64,000 nt of DNA from Ramlibacter sp. WS9 (GTDB taxonomy: Bacteria > Pseudomonadota > Gammaproteobacteria > Burkholderiales > Burkholderiaceae_C). The stretch lies in assembly GCF_003797765.1 (NCBI RefSeq), contig NZ_RKMB01000006.1, forward strand, positions 124,001 through 188,000, given 5' to 3'. A program made the position numbers and the translations under genes. Of this stretch, positions 54,065-63,594 are shown piece by piece (the stretch's first letter is position 1; each line of letters opens with the position of its first letter). The notes beneath the pieces are model-generated. The model searched no databases, was not told the origin of the DNA, and saw nothing but the letters and a program-made list of their open reading frames with translations.

Positions 54065-54255
54065 GGATGCGCTCCTCTAGCGTGGAAGTTGAACTGGAGA
54101 CTCAAAGATTCGAGACAACTATTTGCTGCCCTGATCTGCCCGCAATTCTAGGAACGCGCCCACTTAGGTACTCAGGGGTTTTCCCTTGAGAAATACCCGG
54201 AATCCTTTGGTTCTCAGCCTCCTGTCAGCAAAGCTACAGGAACCAAAAGAACGTT

Positions 54256-56139
54256 TTAACCGACGACCTTCAACGCGGGCGGCATGCGCTCCACAAGGTC
54301 GCCGAAGCGCGCGAGCACCGATGCTTCGATGCCCGCCGCATCGAGCCCCTGGAGCGCGAGCAGCTTGCCCGGATCGCCGTGTTCGATGAATTCGTCTCGC
54401 AAGCCCAGTTGCAGCAGCGGCTTCAGCACACCGGCCGCCTGCAGCGCTTCACCCACCGCGCTGCCCGCGCCGCCGATCACCGCGCCCTCTTCCACCGTGA
54501 CCAGCGCTTCGTGACCGCCCGCGACTTCCAGCAGCAGCGCGACATCGATCGGCTTGGCCCAGCGCATGTTGACCACCGTGGCGTTCAGTCGCTCCGCCGC
54601 CGCCAATGCCGGATAAAGCAGCGTGCCGAAAGCGAGGATCGCGACGCGCTTGCCTTCGCGCCGCACCTCGCCTTTGCCGAACGGCAACGCTTCGAGGCCC
54701 GGCTCGGTGGCCACGCCCGCCCCCGCGCCACGCGGATAACGCACGGCCACCGGATGGCTTTGCTCGAACGCCGTCGAGAGCAGCTTGCGGCATTCGCGCT
54801 CGTCGGCCGGGCAGGCGATGCTCACGTTGGGCACGCAGCGCAGGAAAGGTATGTCGTACGCGCCCGCATGCGTCGCGCCGTCCGCGCCGACCAGGCCCGC
54901 GCGGTCCAGCGCGAACACCACCGGCAGATTCTGCAACGCCACGTCATGCACCAGCTGGTCATACGCGCGCTGCAGGAAGGTGGAATAAATCGCCACCACG
55001 GGCTTCAACCCTTCGCAGGCCAGGCCGGCGGCGAAGGTGACCGAATGCTGTTCGGCGATGCCGACGTCATAGCAGCGGGTGGGAAACTGCGTCTGGAAGT
55101 CCACCATGCCCGAGCCGATCAGCATGGCGGGGGTGATGCCGACCAGGCGCGAATCCTTGGCGGCCATGTCGCACAGCCACTGGCCGAACACCTGGGTGAA
55201 GGTCTGCTTGGGCGGCGCCGTGGGGTTGAGGATGCCCACCGCAGGGTCGAATTTGCCGGGCCCATGATAGGCCACCGGGTCGGCCTCGGCCAGCTTGTAG
55301 CCCTGGCCCTTCTTGGTAACGACGTGCAGGAACTGCGGGCCCTTCAGGTGCTTGATGTTCTCCAGCGTGGGCACGAGCGAATCGAGATCGTGGCCGTCGA
55401 TCGGGCCGATGTAGTTGAAGCCGAACTTCTCGAACAGCGTGGCTGGCACGATCATGCCCTTGGTGTGCTCTTCCAGGCGCTTGGCGAATTCGAACAGGGG
55501 CGGCGCCACCTTCAGCACGTTCTTGCCGACGCTCTTGGCCGCGGCGTAGAACTGCCCGCTCATGAGCTGCGCCAGGTAGCGGTTCAGCGCGCCCACCGGC
55601 GGGCTGATCGACATGTCGTTGTCGTTGAGGATGACCAGCAGGTCGCATTCGGCCACGCCGCCGTTGTTCAACGCTTCGAAGGCCATGCCGGCGCTCATCG
55701 CGCCGTCGCCGATGATGGCCACGGCCTTGCGGTTCTCGCCCTTCTGCTTGGCCGCCAGCGCCATGCCGAGCGCCGCGGAAATGCTGGTGGACGAGTGCGC
55801 GGTGCCGAAGGCGTCGTACTCGCTCTCGCTGCGTTGCGGAAAGCCCGACAGGCCGCCCAGCTGGCGCAGCGAGTTCATGCGGTCGCGCCGGCCGGTGAGG
55901 ATCTTGTGCGGGTAGGTCTGGTGGCCCACGTCCCACACCAACCGGTCGTACGGCGTGTTGAAGACGTAGTGCAGCGCGATGGTCAGTTCCACCGTGCCCA
56001 GGTTGGAGCTGAGGTGCCCGCCCGTGCGCGACACGCTGTCCAGCACGAACGCGCGCAGTTCATCGGCCAGCGGTTTGAGCTGGGCGCGCGGCAGCTTGCG
56101 CAGGTCCGCGGGGTCGTTGATCGTTTCGAGCATCGCCAT
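54256..56139 (-). CDS. dxs: 1-deoxy-D-xylulose-5-phosphate synthase
   Basis: A 627-residue thiamine-diphosphate enzyme making DXP from pyruvate and glyceraldehyde-3-phosphate, the first step of the MEP isoprenoid pathway. The substrate-binding His is in [13 protein letters not shown], the ThDP/Mg site in [16 protein letters not shown], and the catalytic glutamate in [17 protein letters not shown]. Length is normal. It is the last gene of xseB-ispA-dxs on the minus strand. Confidence 0.97.
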   Translation of the reverse strand: MAMLETINDPADLRKLPRAQLKPLADELRAFVLDSVSRTGGHLSSNLGTVELTIALHYVFNTPYDRLVWDVGHQTYPHKILTGRRDRMNSLRQLGGLSGFPQRSESEYDAFGTAHSSTSISAALGMALAAKQKGENRKAVAIIGDGAMSAGMAFEALNNGGVAECDLLVILNDNDMSISPPVGALNRYLAQLMSGQFYAAAKSVGKNVLKVAPPLFEFAKRLEEHTKGMIVPATLFEKFGFNYIGPIDGHDLDSLVPTLENIKHLKGPQFLHVVTKKGQGYKLAEADPVAYHGPGKFDPAVGILNPTAPPKQTFTQVFGQWLCDMAAKDSRLVGITPAMLIGSGMVDFQTQFPTRCYDVGIAEQHSVTFAAGLACEGLKPVVAIYSTFLQRAYDQLVHDVALQNLPVVFALDRAGLVGADGATHAGAYDIPFLRCVPNVSIACPADERECRKLLSTAFEQSHPVAVRYPRGAGAGVATEPGLEALPFGKGEVRREGKRVAILAFGTLLYPALAAAERLNATVVNMRWAKPIDVALLLEVAGGHEALVTVEEGAVIGGAGSAVGEALQAAGVLKPLLQLGLRDEFIEHGDPGKLLALQGLDAAGIEASVLARFGDLVERMPPALKVVG

Positions 56140-56162
56140 GTTTTTCCGTCGTATCCGTGGGA

Positions 56163-57068
56163 TCAGCTGTCGCGGTCGACCACCATCATCGCCAATGCCT
56201 GTAAAGCCTGAGTGTCCGCCAGGCCGCTCGCTTCCAGCGCCTGCAGCGATTCCTGCAGCAGTTCCTGCGCGTAAGTGCGGGAGCGATCCAGCCCCAGCAA
56301 CGACACGTAGGTGGGCTTGTCCTGCGCGGCGTCCTTGCCCGCGGTCTTGCCCAGCGTCGCTGAATCGGCCGTCACGTCCAGGATGTCGTCCACCACCTGG
56401 AATGCCAGGCCCATTGCGGCACCATAGCGCATCAGCGCCCCACGCGCAGTGTCGTCGCAGGTGCCGCAGGCCGCGCCCATCATCACGCTGCCTTGCAGCA
56501 GCGCGCCCGTCTTCAGGCGGTGCATTTCGCGAAGCTGGGTTTCATTCAAGGCCAGGCCCACGCTCGCCAGGTCGATCGCCTGCCCGCCGGCCATGCCGGA
56601 GTGGCCCGCGGCCCGGGCCAGGAGTCGGCAGAGCGCAGCCTGCACGGCAGCCGGCACGGCCTCGCCGTCAGGCGCGAGCAGCTCGAAGGCCAGCGCCTGC
56701 AGCGCGTCACCCGCGAGCAGCGCCTGGGCCTGGCCGAACTTCACGTGGACCGTGGGCTTGCCGCGGCGCAGGATGTCGTTGTCCATGCAGGGCATGTCGT
56801 CATGGACCAGCGAATAGGCATGAATCAGTTCCACCGCGCAGCCTGCGCGCAAGGCGGCCTCGTCGTTGCCTTGCACCGCTTCACTGGCAGCCAGCACCAG
56901 CAACGGACGCAGACGCTTGCCGCCGTCGAGCACGGCGTAGCGCATCGCATCGCCCAGGCCCGCCGGCGCGTCGTCTATGACCCAGTCCGACAGGGCCTGC
57001 TCGACGCGCGTCAGGCGTTCGTTGCTCCAGGCACGCAGGTCAAAGAAAACCCTCACTCTTGCGTCCAC
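56163..57068 (-). CDS. ispA: Farnesyl diphosphate synthase (geranyltranstransferase)
   Basis: A 301-residue prenyl diphosphate synthase. The first aspartate-rich motif is DDMPCMDND, with the four-residue spacing of short-chain type II enzymes, and the second is [20 protein letters not shown] is also characteristic. It overlaps xseB by 16 bp and precedes dxs by 23 bp, so isoprenoid precursor genes are co-transcribed. Confidence 0.95.
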   Translation of the reverse strand: MDARVRVFFDLRAWSNERLTRVEQALSDWVIDDAPAGLGDAMRYAVLDGGKRLRPLLVLAASEAVQGNDEAALRAGCAVELIHAYSLVHDDMPCMDNDILRRGKPTVHVKFGQAQALLAGDALQALAFELLAPDGEAVPAAVQAALCRLLARAAGHSGMAGGQAIDLASVGLALNETQLREMHRLKTGALLQGSVMMGAACGTCDDTARGALMRYGAAMGLAFQVVDDILDVTADSATLGKTAGKDAAQDKPTYVSLLGLDRSRTYAQELLQESLQALEASGLADTQALQALAMMVVDRDS

Positions 57069-57286
57069 GGCTTGAGCGTGCCTTCGTCCAGCACTTTGAT
57101 CTGATTCTCCACGGCCTGCAATTTTTCACGGCAGAACGTCAGTAATTCGGCCCCGCGCTGATAGCCGGTGAGCAATTGTTCCAGCGGCAATTGCCCGGAT
57201 TCGATCAGGCCGACGAGCTGTTCGAGCTCTTCCAGCGCGGCTTCGTAGCTGGCTGGGGTTGTAGGGGAGGCCTTGGGCATGTTCAT
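57053..57286 (-). CDS. xseB: Exodeoxyribonuclease VII small subunit
   Basis: A 77-residue XseB protein ([20 protein letters not shown] and [19 protein letters not shown]). It starts at the ATG at 57286 (or 57280); the frame upstream to 57352 is not conserved. It is the first gene of the xseB-ispA-dxs operon, a common arrangement in proteobacteria. The large subunit XseA is not in the window. Confidence 0.94.
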   Translation of the reverse strand: MNMPKASPTTPASYEAALEELEQLVGLIESGQLPLEQLLTGYQRGAELLTFCREKLQAVENQIKVLDEGTLKPWTQE

Positions 57287-57347
57287 CGAGCGATTCAAAC
57301 CAGCGATTCTAGAGTCCCCAGAGCCGGCCCGAGCAGAGCCCGGAGGG

Positions 57348-57389
57348 TACAATCCCCTTCCCTCAACCCGGGTGCAGCCCGGTTTTTTT
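57348..57389 (+). promoter_or_regulatory. Promoter-like TACAAT followed by a terminator-like stem
   Basis: TACAAT (57348-57353) is a good -10 box on the plus strand. About 14 nt later an imperfect stem (AACC..GGG / CCCGGTT, 57365-57384) is followed by seven T residues. No plus-strand gene ends here. It may be an attenuator in the leader of the Rieske gene or a very short RNA. Confidence 0.4.
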
Positions 57390-57475
57390 GTGTGGAAGTT
57401 TCCCTCGCGCGCATTTTCTACGGATCAAGCGCTTCCCTGCCCCTTAATAGGGGGAGTCTCTAGGTCAGGTCACCC

Positions 57476-58708
57476 ATGTCTGATTTAAGTCTTCAACTGC
57501 AGCAGGCCGCAAGCCAACTACCAGTTTCCAGTTACTTCGACGAGGCGCTGTTCAAGCGCGAGATGGACGCCATCTTTCAGCAGGGGCCCCGCTATGTGGG
57601 GCACCAGCTTTCCGTCCCGAACCAAGGTGACTACTACGCCCTGCCCCAGGAGGGTGGCGGCCGCGCCTTGCTGCACACGCCCAAAGGCGTGGAGCTCATC
57701 TCCAACGTGTGCCGCCACCGGCAAGCCGTGATCCTCAAGGGCCGCGGCTCCGCGGAGGCCAAGGGCGGCGGCAACATCGTCTGCCCCCTGCATCGCTGGA
57801 CGTACAGCGGGGGCAACGGCAGCCCGGCCGGCACCCTGTTGGGCGCGCCGCATTTCGCCGAGGACCCGTGCCTGAACCTCAACAACTACCCGTTGCAGGA
57901 ATGGAACGGACTGCTGTTCGAGAAAGGACCGCAAGGCCGCGATGTCGCCGCCGACCTGGCCGGCCTGGGCCCGCGCGCGGACCTGGACTTCACCGGCATG
58001 GTGCTCGATCGCGTGGAAATGCACGAGTGCAACTACAACTGGAAGACCTTCATCGAGGTCTACCTCGAGGACTACCACGTCGGCCCGTTCCATCCGGGGT
58101 TGGGCAGCATGGTCGACTGCGAAGACCTGCGCTGGGAGTTCAAGGACAACTACTCGGTGCAGACCGTGGGCGTGGCCAACCGCCTGGGCAAGGCCGGCAG
58201 CCCGGTGTACGAGCGTTGGCAGAATGCGCTGCTGCAATACGGCAACGGCCAGCAGCCGAAGTACGGCGCGATCTGGCTCACCTACTACCCGCACATCATG
58301 GTCGAGTGGTACCCGCACGTGCTCACCGTCTCCACGCTGCACCCGATGGGCCCGGAAAAGACCATGAACATGGTCGAGTTCTACTACCCCGAAGAGATCG
58401 CGGCATTCGAGCGCGACTTCGTCGAAGCGCAGCAGGCCGCCTACATGGAGACCTGTGTGGAAGACGACGAGATCGCCGAGCGCATGGATGCCGGCCGCAA
58501 GGCCTTGATGCTGCGCGGCGACAACGAGGTCGGCCCGTACCAGAGTCCGATGGAAGACGGCATGCAGCACTTCCACGAGTGGTACCGCGAGAAACTGGCC
58601 CCCCCCCGAAGCGCCTCCGGCGATGCCCCCTCGGGCGTTGCCCTCTCCCCCTCAAGGGGGCGCCTCCAGCGGCCCGGCGAAGCCGGTTCCGCGGCGGCCG
58701 CGACCTGA
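57476..58708 (+). CDS. Rieske-type ring-hydroxylating oxygenase alpha subunit family protein
   Basis: A 410-residue oxygenase. The Rieske [2Fe-2S] ligands are Cys79-x-His81 and Cys103-PL-His106. The catalytic mononuclear iron is bound near EDYHVGPFHPG (His201, His206 and a downstream acid). The last 36 residues (after about 374) are encoded by a GC-rich repeat at 58600-58700 and look like a read-through tail rather than part of the enzyme. No ferredoxin or beta subunit is adjacent, and the substrate is unknown. Confidence 0.88.
   Translation: MSDLSLQLQQAASQLPVSSYFDEALFKREMDAIFQQGPRYVGHQLSVPNQGDYYALPQEGGGRALLHTPKGVELISNVCRHRQAVILKGRGSAEAKGGGNIVCPLHRWTYSGGNGSPAGTLLGAPHFAEDPCLNLNNYPLQEWNGLLFEKGPQGRDVAADLAGLGPRADLDFTGMVLDRVEMHECNYNWKTFIEVYLEDYHVGPFHPGLGSMVDCEDLRWEFKDNYSVQTVGVANRLGKAGSPVYERWQNALLQYGNGQQPKYGAIWLTYYPHIMVEWYPHVLTVSTLHPMGPEKTMNMVEFYYPEEIAAFERDFVEAQQAAYMETCVEDDEIAERMDAGRKALMLRGDNEVGPYQSPMEDGMQHFHEWYREKLAPPRSASGDAPSGVALSPSRGRLQRPGEAGSAAAAT
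58600..58700. repeat. Intergenic-type palindromic repeat inside the 3' end of the Rieske gene
   Basis: A GC-rich segment with a C-run start, GAAGCGCCTCCGGCG, and CCCCCT-CA-AGGGGG (58647-58660). It ends GGCCCGGCGAAGCCGG. The style matches palindromic repeats often found between genes in this bacterial group. It keeps the reading frame open, adding an Ala/Pro/Ser-rich tail. Confidence 0.6.
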
Positions 58709-58717
58709 CTCCGAAAA

Positions 58718-59617
58718 TTGCAAGCCCTCTGGATGGTCCTGGGCTCGTTCTTCTTCGCCACCATGGCGGTGTGCGTGAAGTACGCGTCCGCCTGGTTCAG
58801 CAGCTCGGAGCTGGTGTTCTACCGCGGCGTGCTGGGCATGCTCTTCATGTGGCTGCTGGCGCGCGGGCAAGGCGTGAGGCTGGCCACGAACTATGGCGGC
58901 ATGCACTTCTGGCGCAGCCTGGTCGGCGTGATCTCGCTGGGCGCGTGGTTCTACTCGCTGGCCGAGTTGCCGCTGGCGACCTCCATGACGCTGAACTACA
59001 TGAGCAGCGTTTGGATTGCAACCTTCCTGGTGGGCGGGGCACTGCTCGCCTGGAACCCGCGCCGCGGCGCGGCTGCGCCTTTGCGGCAGGGTGCGCTCGT
59101 CGCCACCGTGCTGGCAGGGTTCGCGGGTGTGGTGATGATGCTGCGACCCACCATCGAGCAGAACCAGGTGTTCGCCGGCCTCATCGGCCTGATGTCGGGC
59201 CTGACGGCGGCTTTCGCGTACATGCAGGTGATGGCGCTGGGCAAGCTGGGCGAGCCGGAGACGCGCACGGTCTTCTACTTCGCCGTCGGCTCCACGGTCG
59301 CGGGCGCGCTGGGCATGGTCGTCACGGGGCTTTCGGCGTGGGACTGGATGCATGCGTTGTGGCTCATCCCCGTCGGGGTGCTCGCCTCGCTCGGCCAGCT
59401 GTGCATGACACGCGCCTACAGCCATGGCGCAACGCTGGTGGTGGCCAGCCTGCAGTACTCCGGCATCGTCTTCGGCGCGATCTACAGCATCACGCTGTTC
59501 GGCGACCGCATTCCGCTGCTGGGTTGGGCCGGCATGGCGCTGATCGTGGGAAGCGGCGTTGCCGCGACGGTGTTGCGTGCACGCGCCGCGCCCGATTCGC
59601 CGGCGGAAGAACACTAG
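58718..59617 (+). CDS. DMT superfamily transporter (EamA family)
   Basis: A 299-residue membrane protein with ten predicted helices in two EamA halves, for example MVLGSFFFATMAVCVKYASA at the start and LASLGQLCMTRAYSHG in the second half. The start is a TTG at 58718 or an ATG at 58733. It follows the Rieske gene by about 10 bp and may share its transcript. The exported or imported metabolite is unknown. Confidence 0.88.
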   Translation: MQALWMVLGSFFFATMAVCVKYASAWFSSSELVFYRGVLGMLFMWLLARGQGVRLATNYGGMHFWRSLVGVISLGAWFYSLAELPLATSMTLNYMSSVWIATFLVGGALLAWNPRRGAAAPLRQGALVATVLAGFAGVVMMLRPTIEQNQVFAGLIGLMSGLTAAFAYMQVMALGKLGEPETRTVFYFAVGSTVAGALGMVVTGLSAWDWMHALWLIPVGVLASLGQLCMTRAYSHGATLVVASLQYSGIVFGAIYSITLFGDRIPLLGWAGMALIVGSGVAATVLRARAAPDSPAEEH

Positions 59618-59658
59618 GCTGCGTCGCAATCCGTGGTGGATCGCCGCATAATTTACCT

Positions 59659-60546
59659 ATGTATTCCACCCTCATTTCAGCCCAGCAGCTTCAAGCAATA
59701 CAGACCAGCGGCCAGCCGCTCATGATCTTCGACTGCAGCTTCGACCTCATGAACCCCGCGGCCGGTGAAGAGCAATACCGCAAGACGCACATTCCGGGCG
59801 CGGTTTACGCCAACCTGGACACGGACCTGAGCGACCAGGGCGTGGTCGATTCCGACGGCAGGCACCATCCCCACCCCGACGCCGCTTCGGGCGGGCGGCA
59901 TCCGCTGCCCAGCCGCGAGAAATTCGCCATGTGGCTGTGCAGCGTGGGATTTGCCAACGACATGCAGGCGGTGGTGTATGACCGCAACGGTGCCAACTAC
60001 TGCGGGCGCCTGTGGTGGATGCTGAAATGGGCGGGCCACGATGCCGTGGCCGTCCTCGATGGCGGTTTGCAGGCGTGGCTGGCCGCAGGCGGACAGGTCA
60101 CGGACCAAGCCGAACCGTCCCACTTCCAGTCGAACTTCGAGCTTGGCCCGGCGCTGCGATCGCTCGTGACCACGACCGACGTCGTGAAGGCGCTGGGCAA
60201 GCGTGAACAGACGATCATCGACGCGCGGGGGACGCCGCGCTACAAGGGCGAGGTGGAGCCGTTGGACCCGGTGGCCGGCCACATCCCCGGTGCCTTGAAC
60301 CGGCCCTTTACGCAGAACATCGGCGCGGACGGCAAGTTCAAGCCGGCGACGCAGCTCAAGGCGGAGTTCGACCAGCTACTTGCCGGGCGGGCCCCGGCCA
60401 CCGTCGTCCATCACTGCGGTAGCGGCGCGAGTGCCATACCGAACGTGATTGCGATGGAGTTGGCCGGATTCGGCCCCACTGCCCTCTACGCGGGCAGCTG
60501 GAGCGAATGGTGCAGCGACCCGAAGCGGCCGGTCGAGAAAGGCTAG
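59659..60546 (+). CDS. Sulfurtransferase, two rhodanese domains (SseA-like)
   Basis: A 295-residue tandem rhodanese protein. The first domain (HIPGAVYANLDTDLSD) is non-catalytic, and the second has the active-site loop HHCGSGASA with the persulfide-forming cysteine. The CGSG loop resembles 3-mercaptopyruvate sulfurtransferases more than thiosulfate enzymes. It starts at the ATG at 59659. Confidence 0.9.
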   Translation: MYSTLISAQQLQAIQTSGQPLMIFDCSFDLMNPAAGEEQYRKTHIPGAVYANLDTDLSDQGVVDSDGRHHPHPDAASGGRHPLPSREKFAMWLCSVGFANDMQAVVYDRNGANYCGRLWWMLKWAGHDAVAVLDGGLQAWLAAGGQVTDQAEPSHFQSNFELGPALRSLVTTTDVVKALGKREQTIIDARGTPRYKGEVEPLDPVAGHIPGALNRPFTQNIGADGKFKPATQLKAEFDQLLAGRAPATVVHHCGSGASAIPNVIAMELAGFGPTALYAGSWSEWCSDPKRPVEKG

Positions 60547-60571
60547 ACCGGCCGGGCCTTCGCGGCTGACG

Positions 60572-60928
60572 TTACTTCGTCGTCGTCGTGGCCGTGCTGG
60601 TGGAGTTCGCAACGCCCGACGTGTCGCTGGAGCTGCCGCCAGCCGTGCTGCCGGAGCCGGACGTGGAACCCGAAGCGCCCATCGAGCTTGTGCTGCCGCT
60701 ACCGGAAGGGGAACCGCTGGCGCTGGTGCTGCCGGACGTGTCGCTGCCAGCCGCGGTGGAACCGCTGGTGCTGCCGCCGGCCGTGCTGCCACCTGCAGGC
60801 GTGCTGGTGCTCGACGAACTGGTCGAGGTGGATGGCGTGGTGGCGGCTTCGTCGCGCTTGGTGCAAGCACCCAGGGAAACGGCGGCGACCAGTGCCAGCG
60901 CGGCGCATGTTGTGAGGGATGCGTTCAT
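60572..60928 (-). CDS. Low-complexity Ser/Gly/Thr-rich lipoprotein
   Basis: A 118-residue protein with a lipoprotein signal (lipobox LGAC, Cys22) and AAGGAG upstream of the ATG at 60928. The mature part is almost only Ser, Thr, Gly and Ala in short repeats (GGSTAGGSTSGS-like), ending in a Thr/Lys tail. It is probably an exported, disordered cell-envelope protein; no function can be assigned. Confidence 0.65.
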   Translation of the reverse strand: MNASLTTCAALALVAAVSLGACTKRDEAATTPSTSTSSSSTSTPAGGSTAGGSTSGSTAAGSDTSGSTSASGSPSGSGSTSSMGASGSTSGSGSTAGGSSSDTSGVANSTSTATTTTK

Positions 60929-61087
60929 CGGGAAACTCCTTGGGGATTGTTGAATCGAGAAGGGCAGCCTGCGCCGCCCTGGGACACGACTCTAGAGGGC
61001 CATACGGGTTTACGCTTGTCGGCGACTGCCGCAGAAGGATGTAGGACAAACGCAGAGCCAGCCCGGCTCATCGGGGCGTCGGGCGAC

Positions 61088-61276
61088 TCAGCTCTTGCCG
61101 CCTTGTTCCGCCGGCGTCTTGGTCGTCTGTTTCACGGCCTTCTCGGCGGCTTGTGCGGAATTGCCACTGTCGGCTGTGCCCGTGTCTTCGGGCTGCATGT
61201 CGGTGCTGGGGGTCTGATCGGTGCTCGCGTCGCGGTCATCCTTGGCAACGTTCGATGGCTTGTCTGGTCGGTTCAT
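61088..61276 (-). CDS. Small hydrophilic hypothetical protein
   Basis: A 62-residue protein (MNRPDKPSNVAKDDRDASTD..., ending EQGGKS) with a good AAAGGAG before the ATG at 61276. It is rich in Asp, Ser, Thr, Lys and Gln, has no hydrophobic segment, and is probably disordered. Similar small acidic proteins in this group are stress-related, but that is not shown here. Confidence 0.55.
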   Translation of the reverse strand: MNRPDKPSNVAKDDRDASTDQTPSTDMQPEDTGTADSGNSAQAAEKAVKQTTKTPAEQGGKS

Positions 61277-61432
61277 GTCGAGCTCCTTTAAAAAGCTGGA
61301 TCGATGAGCCCACTTTCGGGCACGCGCACGCGCAGCGATGTCGGCCATCGCAGGACAAGCCTGTAGTCCACGCAAGCTTGACGGCGCGCGTGCGTGTGTT
61401 AAACCCGCGTTGCCCCGTCACACCGCCACAGG

Positions 61433-62203
61433 ATGCAATCGATGAGCTACCACGCCGGCAAATTCACCTGGTTCGAACATCTCTCCGCCGACCCCGCCAA
61501 GGCCCGGGAGTTCTACGAAAAACTCTTCGGATGGAAAGTCGAAACGTTGTCCGCACCCGGGCGCGACTACGACATGGTTCAGAACGGCGGCGAAGGCATC
61601 GCAGGCCTGCTGCGCGCTCCGTCCGGCGTGCCCACGCACTGGGCCAGCTATCTTTCAGTCACGGATGTGGACGCGAGCTTCGACGCGGCCTTGGCCGCGG
61701 GCGCGAAAGCGCTGATGCCCCCGTCGGACTTCGCAGGCGTCGGCCGCGGCGCCACCTTTGCAGACCCCACCGGCGCTGTCGTCTCGTTGTGGAAGGGCCT
61801 GCAGGGCGACCGCCCCGACCGCGACCCGACCCCTGCAGGCGACTGGATCTGGAATGAACTGCTCACGCCCGACGTGAACCGGTCGCTCGCCTTCTACGAG
61901 GGACTGTTCGGCTACACCCACGACGAGATGAGGATTGGCGACGGCGCAACCTACTACATCCTCAAAAGCCCCGACGGCAAGCCCCGGGCCGGCCTGATGA
62001 AAACGCCGCACGCAGACACGCCGCCGATGTGGCTGCCATATGTGCGCGTGGAAGAAGCCGACGCGACGGCGGCGCGTGTGGCACCTTTGGGCGGCTCGCT
62101 GACGATACCGCCGCAGGACGTGCCCACCGTCGGGCGCCTTGGCGCGCTGGTGGATCCGCAGGGCGCGGCCATTGCGTTCATTCAACCCGCTGTGATGGCT
62201 TAG
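61433..62203 (+). CDS. Two-domain VOC family (glyoxalase-like) protein
   Basis: A 256-residue protein with two VOC modules: residues 8-120 (FTWFEHLSADPAKAREFYEKLFGW) and 137-253 (WNELLTPDVNRSLAFYEGLFGY). Candidate metal ligands sit at matching places in both halves. The start may be 61433 or the ATG at 61442. Its stop overlaps the convergent antiporter gene by 4 bp. Substrate unknown. Confidence 0.88.
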   Translation: MQSMSYHAGKFTWFEHLSADPAKAREFYEKLFGWKVETLSAPGRDYDMVQNGGEGIAGLLRAPSGVPTHWASYLSVTDVDASFDAALAAGAKALMPPSDFAGVGRGATFADPTGAVVSLWKGLQGDRPDRDPTPAGDWIWNELLTPDVNRSLAFYEGLFGYTHDEMRIGDGATYYILKSPDGKPRAGLMKTPHADTPPMWLPYVRVEEADATAARVAPLGGSLTIPPQDVPTVGRLGALVDPQGAAIAFIQPAVMA

Positions 62204-63525
62204 CTTTTTTTCCGCCGCCGCAGCGTCTTCTCATACGCAGCCATCATCGGCGTCACGGAGATTCCGTGCAGGACAATGGACGTCACCACCACCGACAGCG
62301 TGAGCGCAATCAGCGGATCGCGCAGGTCGCTGGGCACACCGTGGTTGAGCGCATACATCAGGTAGTACAGCGAGCCGACGCCGCGGATGCCGAACCAGCC
62401 GATCAGCCATCGCTGCCCCGACGAAACCGATGACCCTGCGAGGCCGAGCGCGACGGCCACCGGCCGCACGACCAGAAACAGAATCGGCACCAGCCACCAT
62501 GCGCCACTGTGCCACTGCACCGCCCACAGCATGGCGCCGATGGTGATGACGACGGCCACTTCACCGATGCGCTCCACCTGCTCGTTGAAGCCCAGCACCG
62601 CCTGCGCCATGAAGGCCGGTGCATGGCGCGGGTCCACCGCCGCGGCTTCGGCAACGGTCTTGTCCGGGTGGACGTGGGCTTCGGCGGCGGCACGGCGGCT
62701 CGCGGCGCCGGCCGTCTCGGATTGCTCCAGGTAGCGCAGAGCAATGCCTGCGGCGAACACTGCAAGGAAACCGTTCGCATGAGCCAGTTGCGAGATGCCG
62801 TAGGAAAGCGCGACCAAGCCCATTGCGAGGAAGTCGTCCAGGCCCACCGCTTCCTTGTGTTCGCGACGCAGGTACAGCACGATGCGGCCCACGCCCAGCC
62901 CCAACAGGCCGCCGATCGATGGGCCCACCGTGGCCGCCCACAGGGTGTCGACGGCCAGCCAGCGCCAACCCCATGTGCCGATGTCGTGCAGGCCCATCAG
63001 GCCCAGACCCAACAGCACGAATGGAAACGCCGTGCCGTCGTTCAACCCGCCCTCGCCGGTCAAGGCGAAGCGCAACCGGTCACGGTCGCCGGGCCGCTGA
63101 ACCTGCACATCGGAGGCCAGCACCGGATCGGTGGGCGCGAGGATCGCCCCCAGCAGCACGCACGCGCCCGGGGGCCACCCCAGGAAGGCATATGCGACGG
63201 CGGCGATGCACAGCACCGTCACGATCATCGACGTGATGGCCAACCGCAACGGCGGCAGCCAACGCCTGTCGCGCACGCCGGGACTGAGCTTGAGCCCTGC
63301 CGTGAAAAGCGACACGAGGACGACCACTTCGGTCAGCCGCTCCAGCAATACGGTGTGCTCGTGCGGGTCGGCGGAAAGCAGGTTCAAGCCCCAAGGGCTC
63401 ACCGCCAGACCCGCCCCGAGGTAGAGCATGGAGGTCGACAACGGCAGCCGGCCCAGCACGGTGCCGCTGAGCGCCATGACGATCAGCAGCACCCCCACGA
63501 CAACCGACCAGACGGCGAACTCCAT
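62200..63525 (-). CDS. CPA1-type cation:proton antiporter (NhaP-like)
   Basis: A 441-residue membrane antiporter with about twelve helices. The conserved ion-binding Asn-Asp pair of CPA1 proteins is in GEGGLNDGTAFPFVLLG, and LGAILAPTDPVLASDVQV is the typical preceding helix. A charged loop near residues 265-295 is rich in His and Ala. It likely exchanges Na+ or K+ for H+ at the inner membrane. Confidence 0.9.
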   Translation of the reverse strand: MEFAVWSVVVGVLLIVMALSGTVLGRLPLSTSMLYLGAGLAVSPWGLNLLSADPHEHTVLLERLTEVVVLVSLFTAGLKLSPGVRDRRWLPPLRLAITSMIVTVLCIAAVAYAFLGWPPGACVLLGAILAPTDPVLASDVQVQRPGDRDRLRFALTGEGGLNDGTAFPFVLLGLGLMGLHDIGTWGWRWLAVDTLWAATVGPSIGGLLGLGVGRIVLYLRREHKEAVGLDDFLAMGLVALSYGISQLAHANGFLAVFAAGIALRYLEQSETAGAASRRAAAEAHVHPDKTVAEAAAVDPRHAPAFMAQAVLGFNEQVERIGEVAVVITIGAMLWAVQWHSGAWWLVPILFLVVRPVAVALGLAGSSVSSGQRWLIGWFGIRGVGSLYYLMYALNHGVPSDLRDPLIALTLSVVVTSIVLHGISVTPMMAAYEKTLRRRKKS

Positions 63526-63594
63526 GCGGCCTATTGTTGGGCTCGGCCGGTCACGGCCGTGTGAGGAAATGCCTCGACTTGGCGCCCGCTCGCC

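Noticed and set aside
54379..56211. 610-residue plus-strand open frame
   Set aside because: Antisense to dxs, without any recognisable domain.
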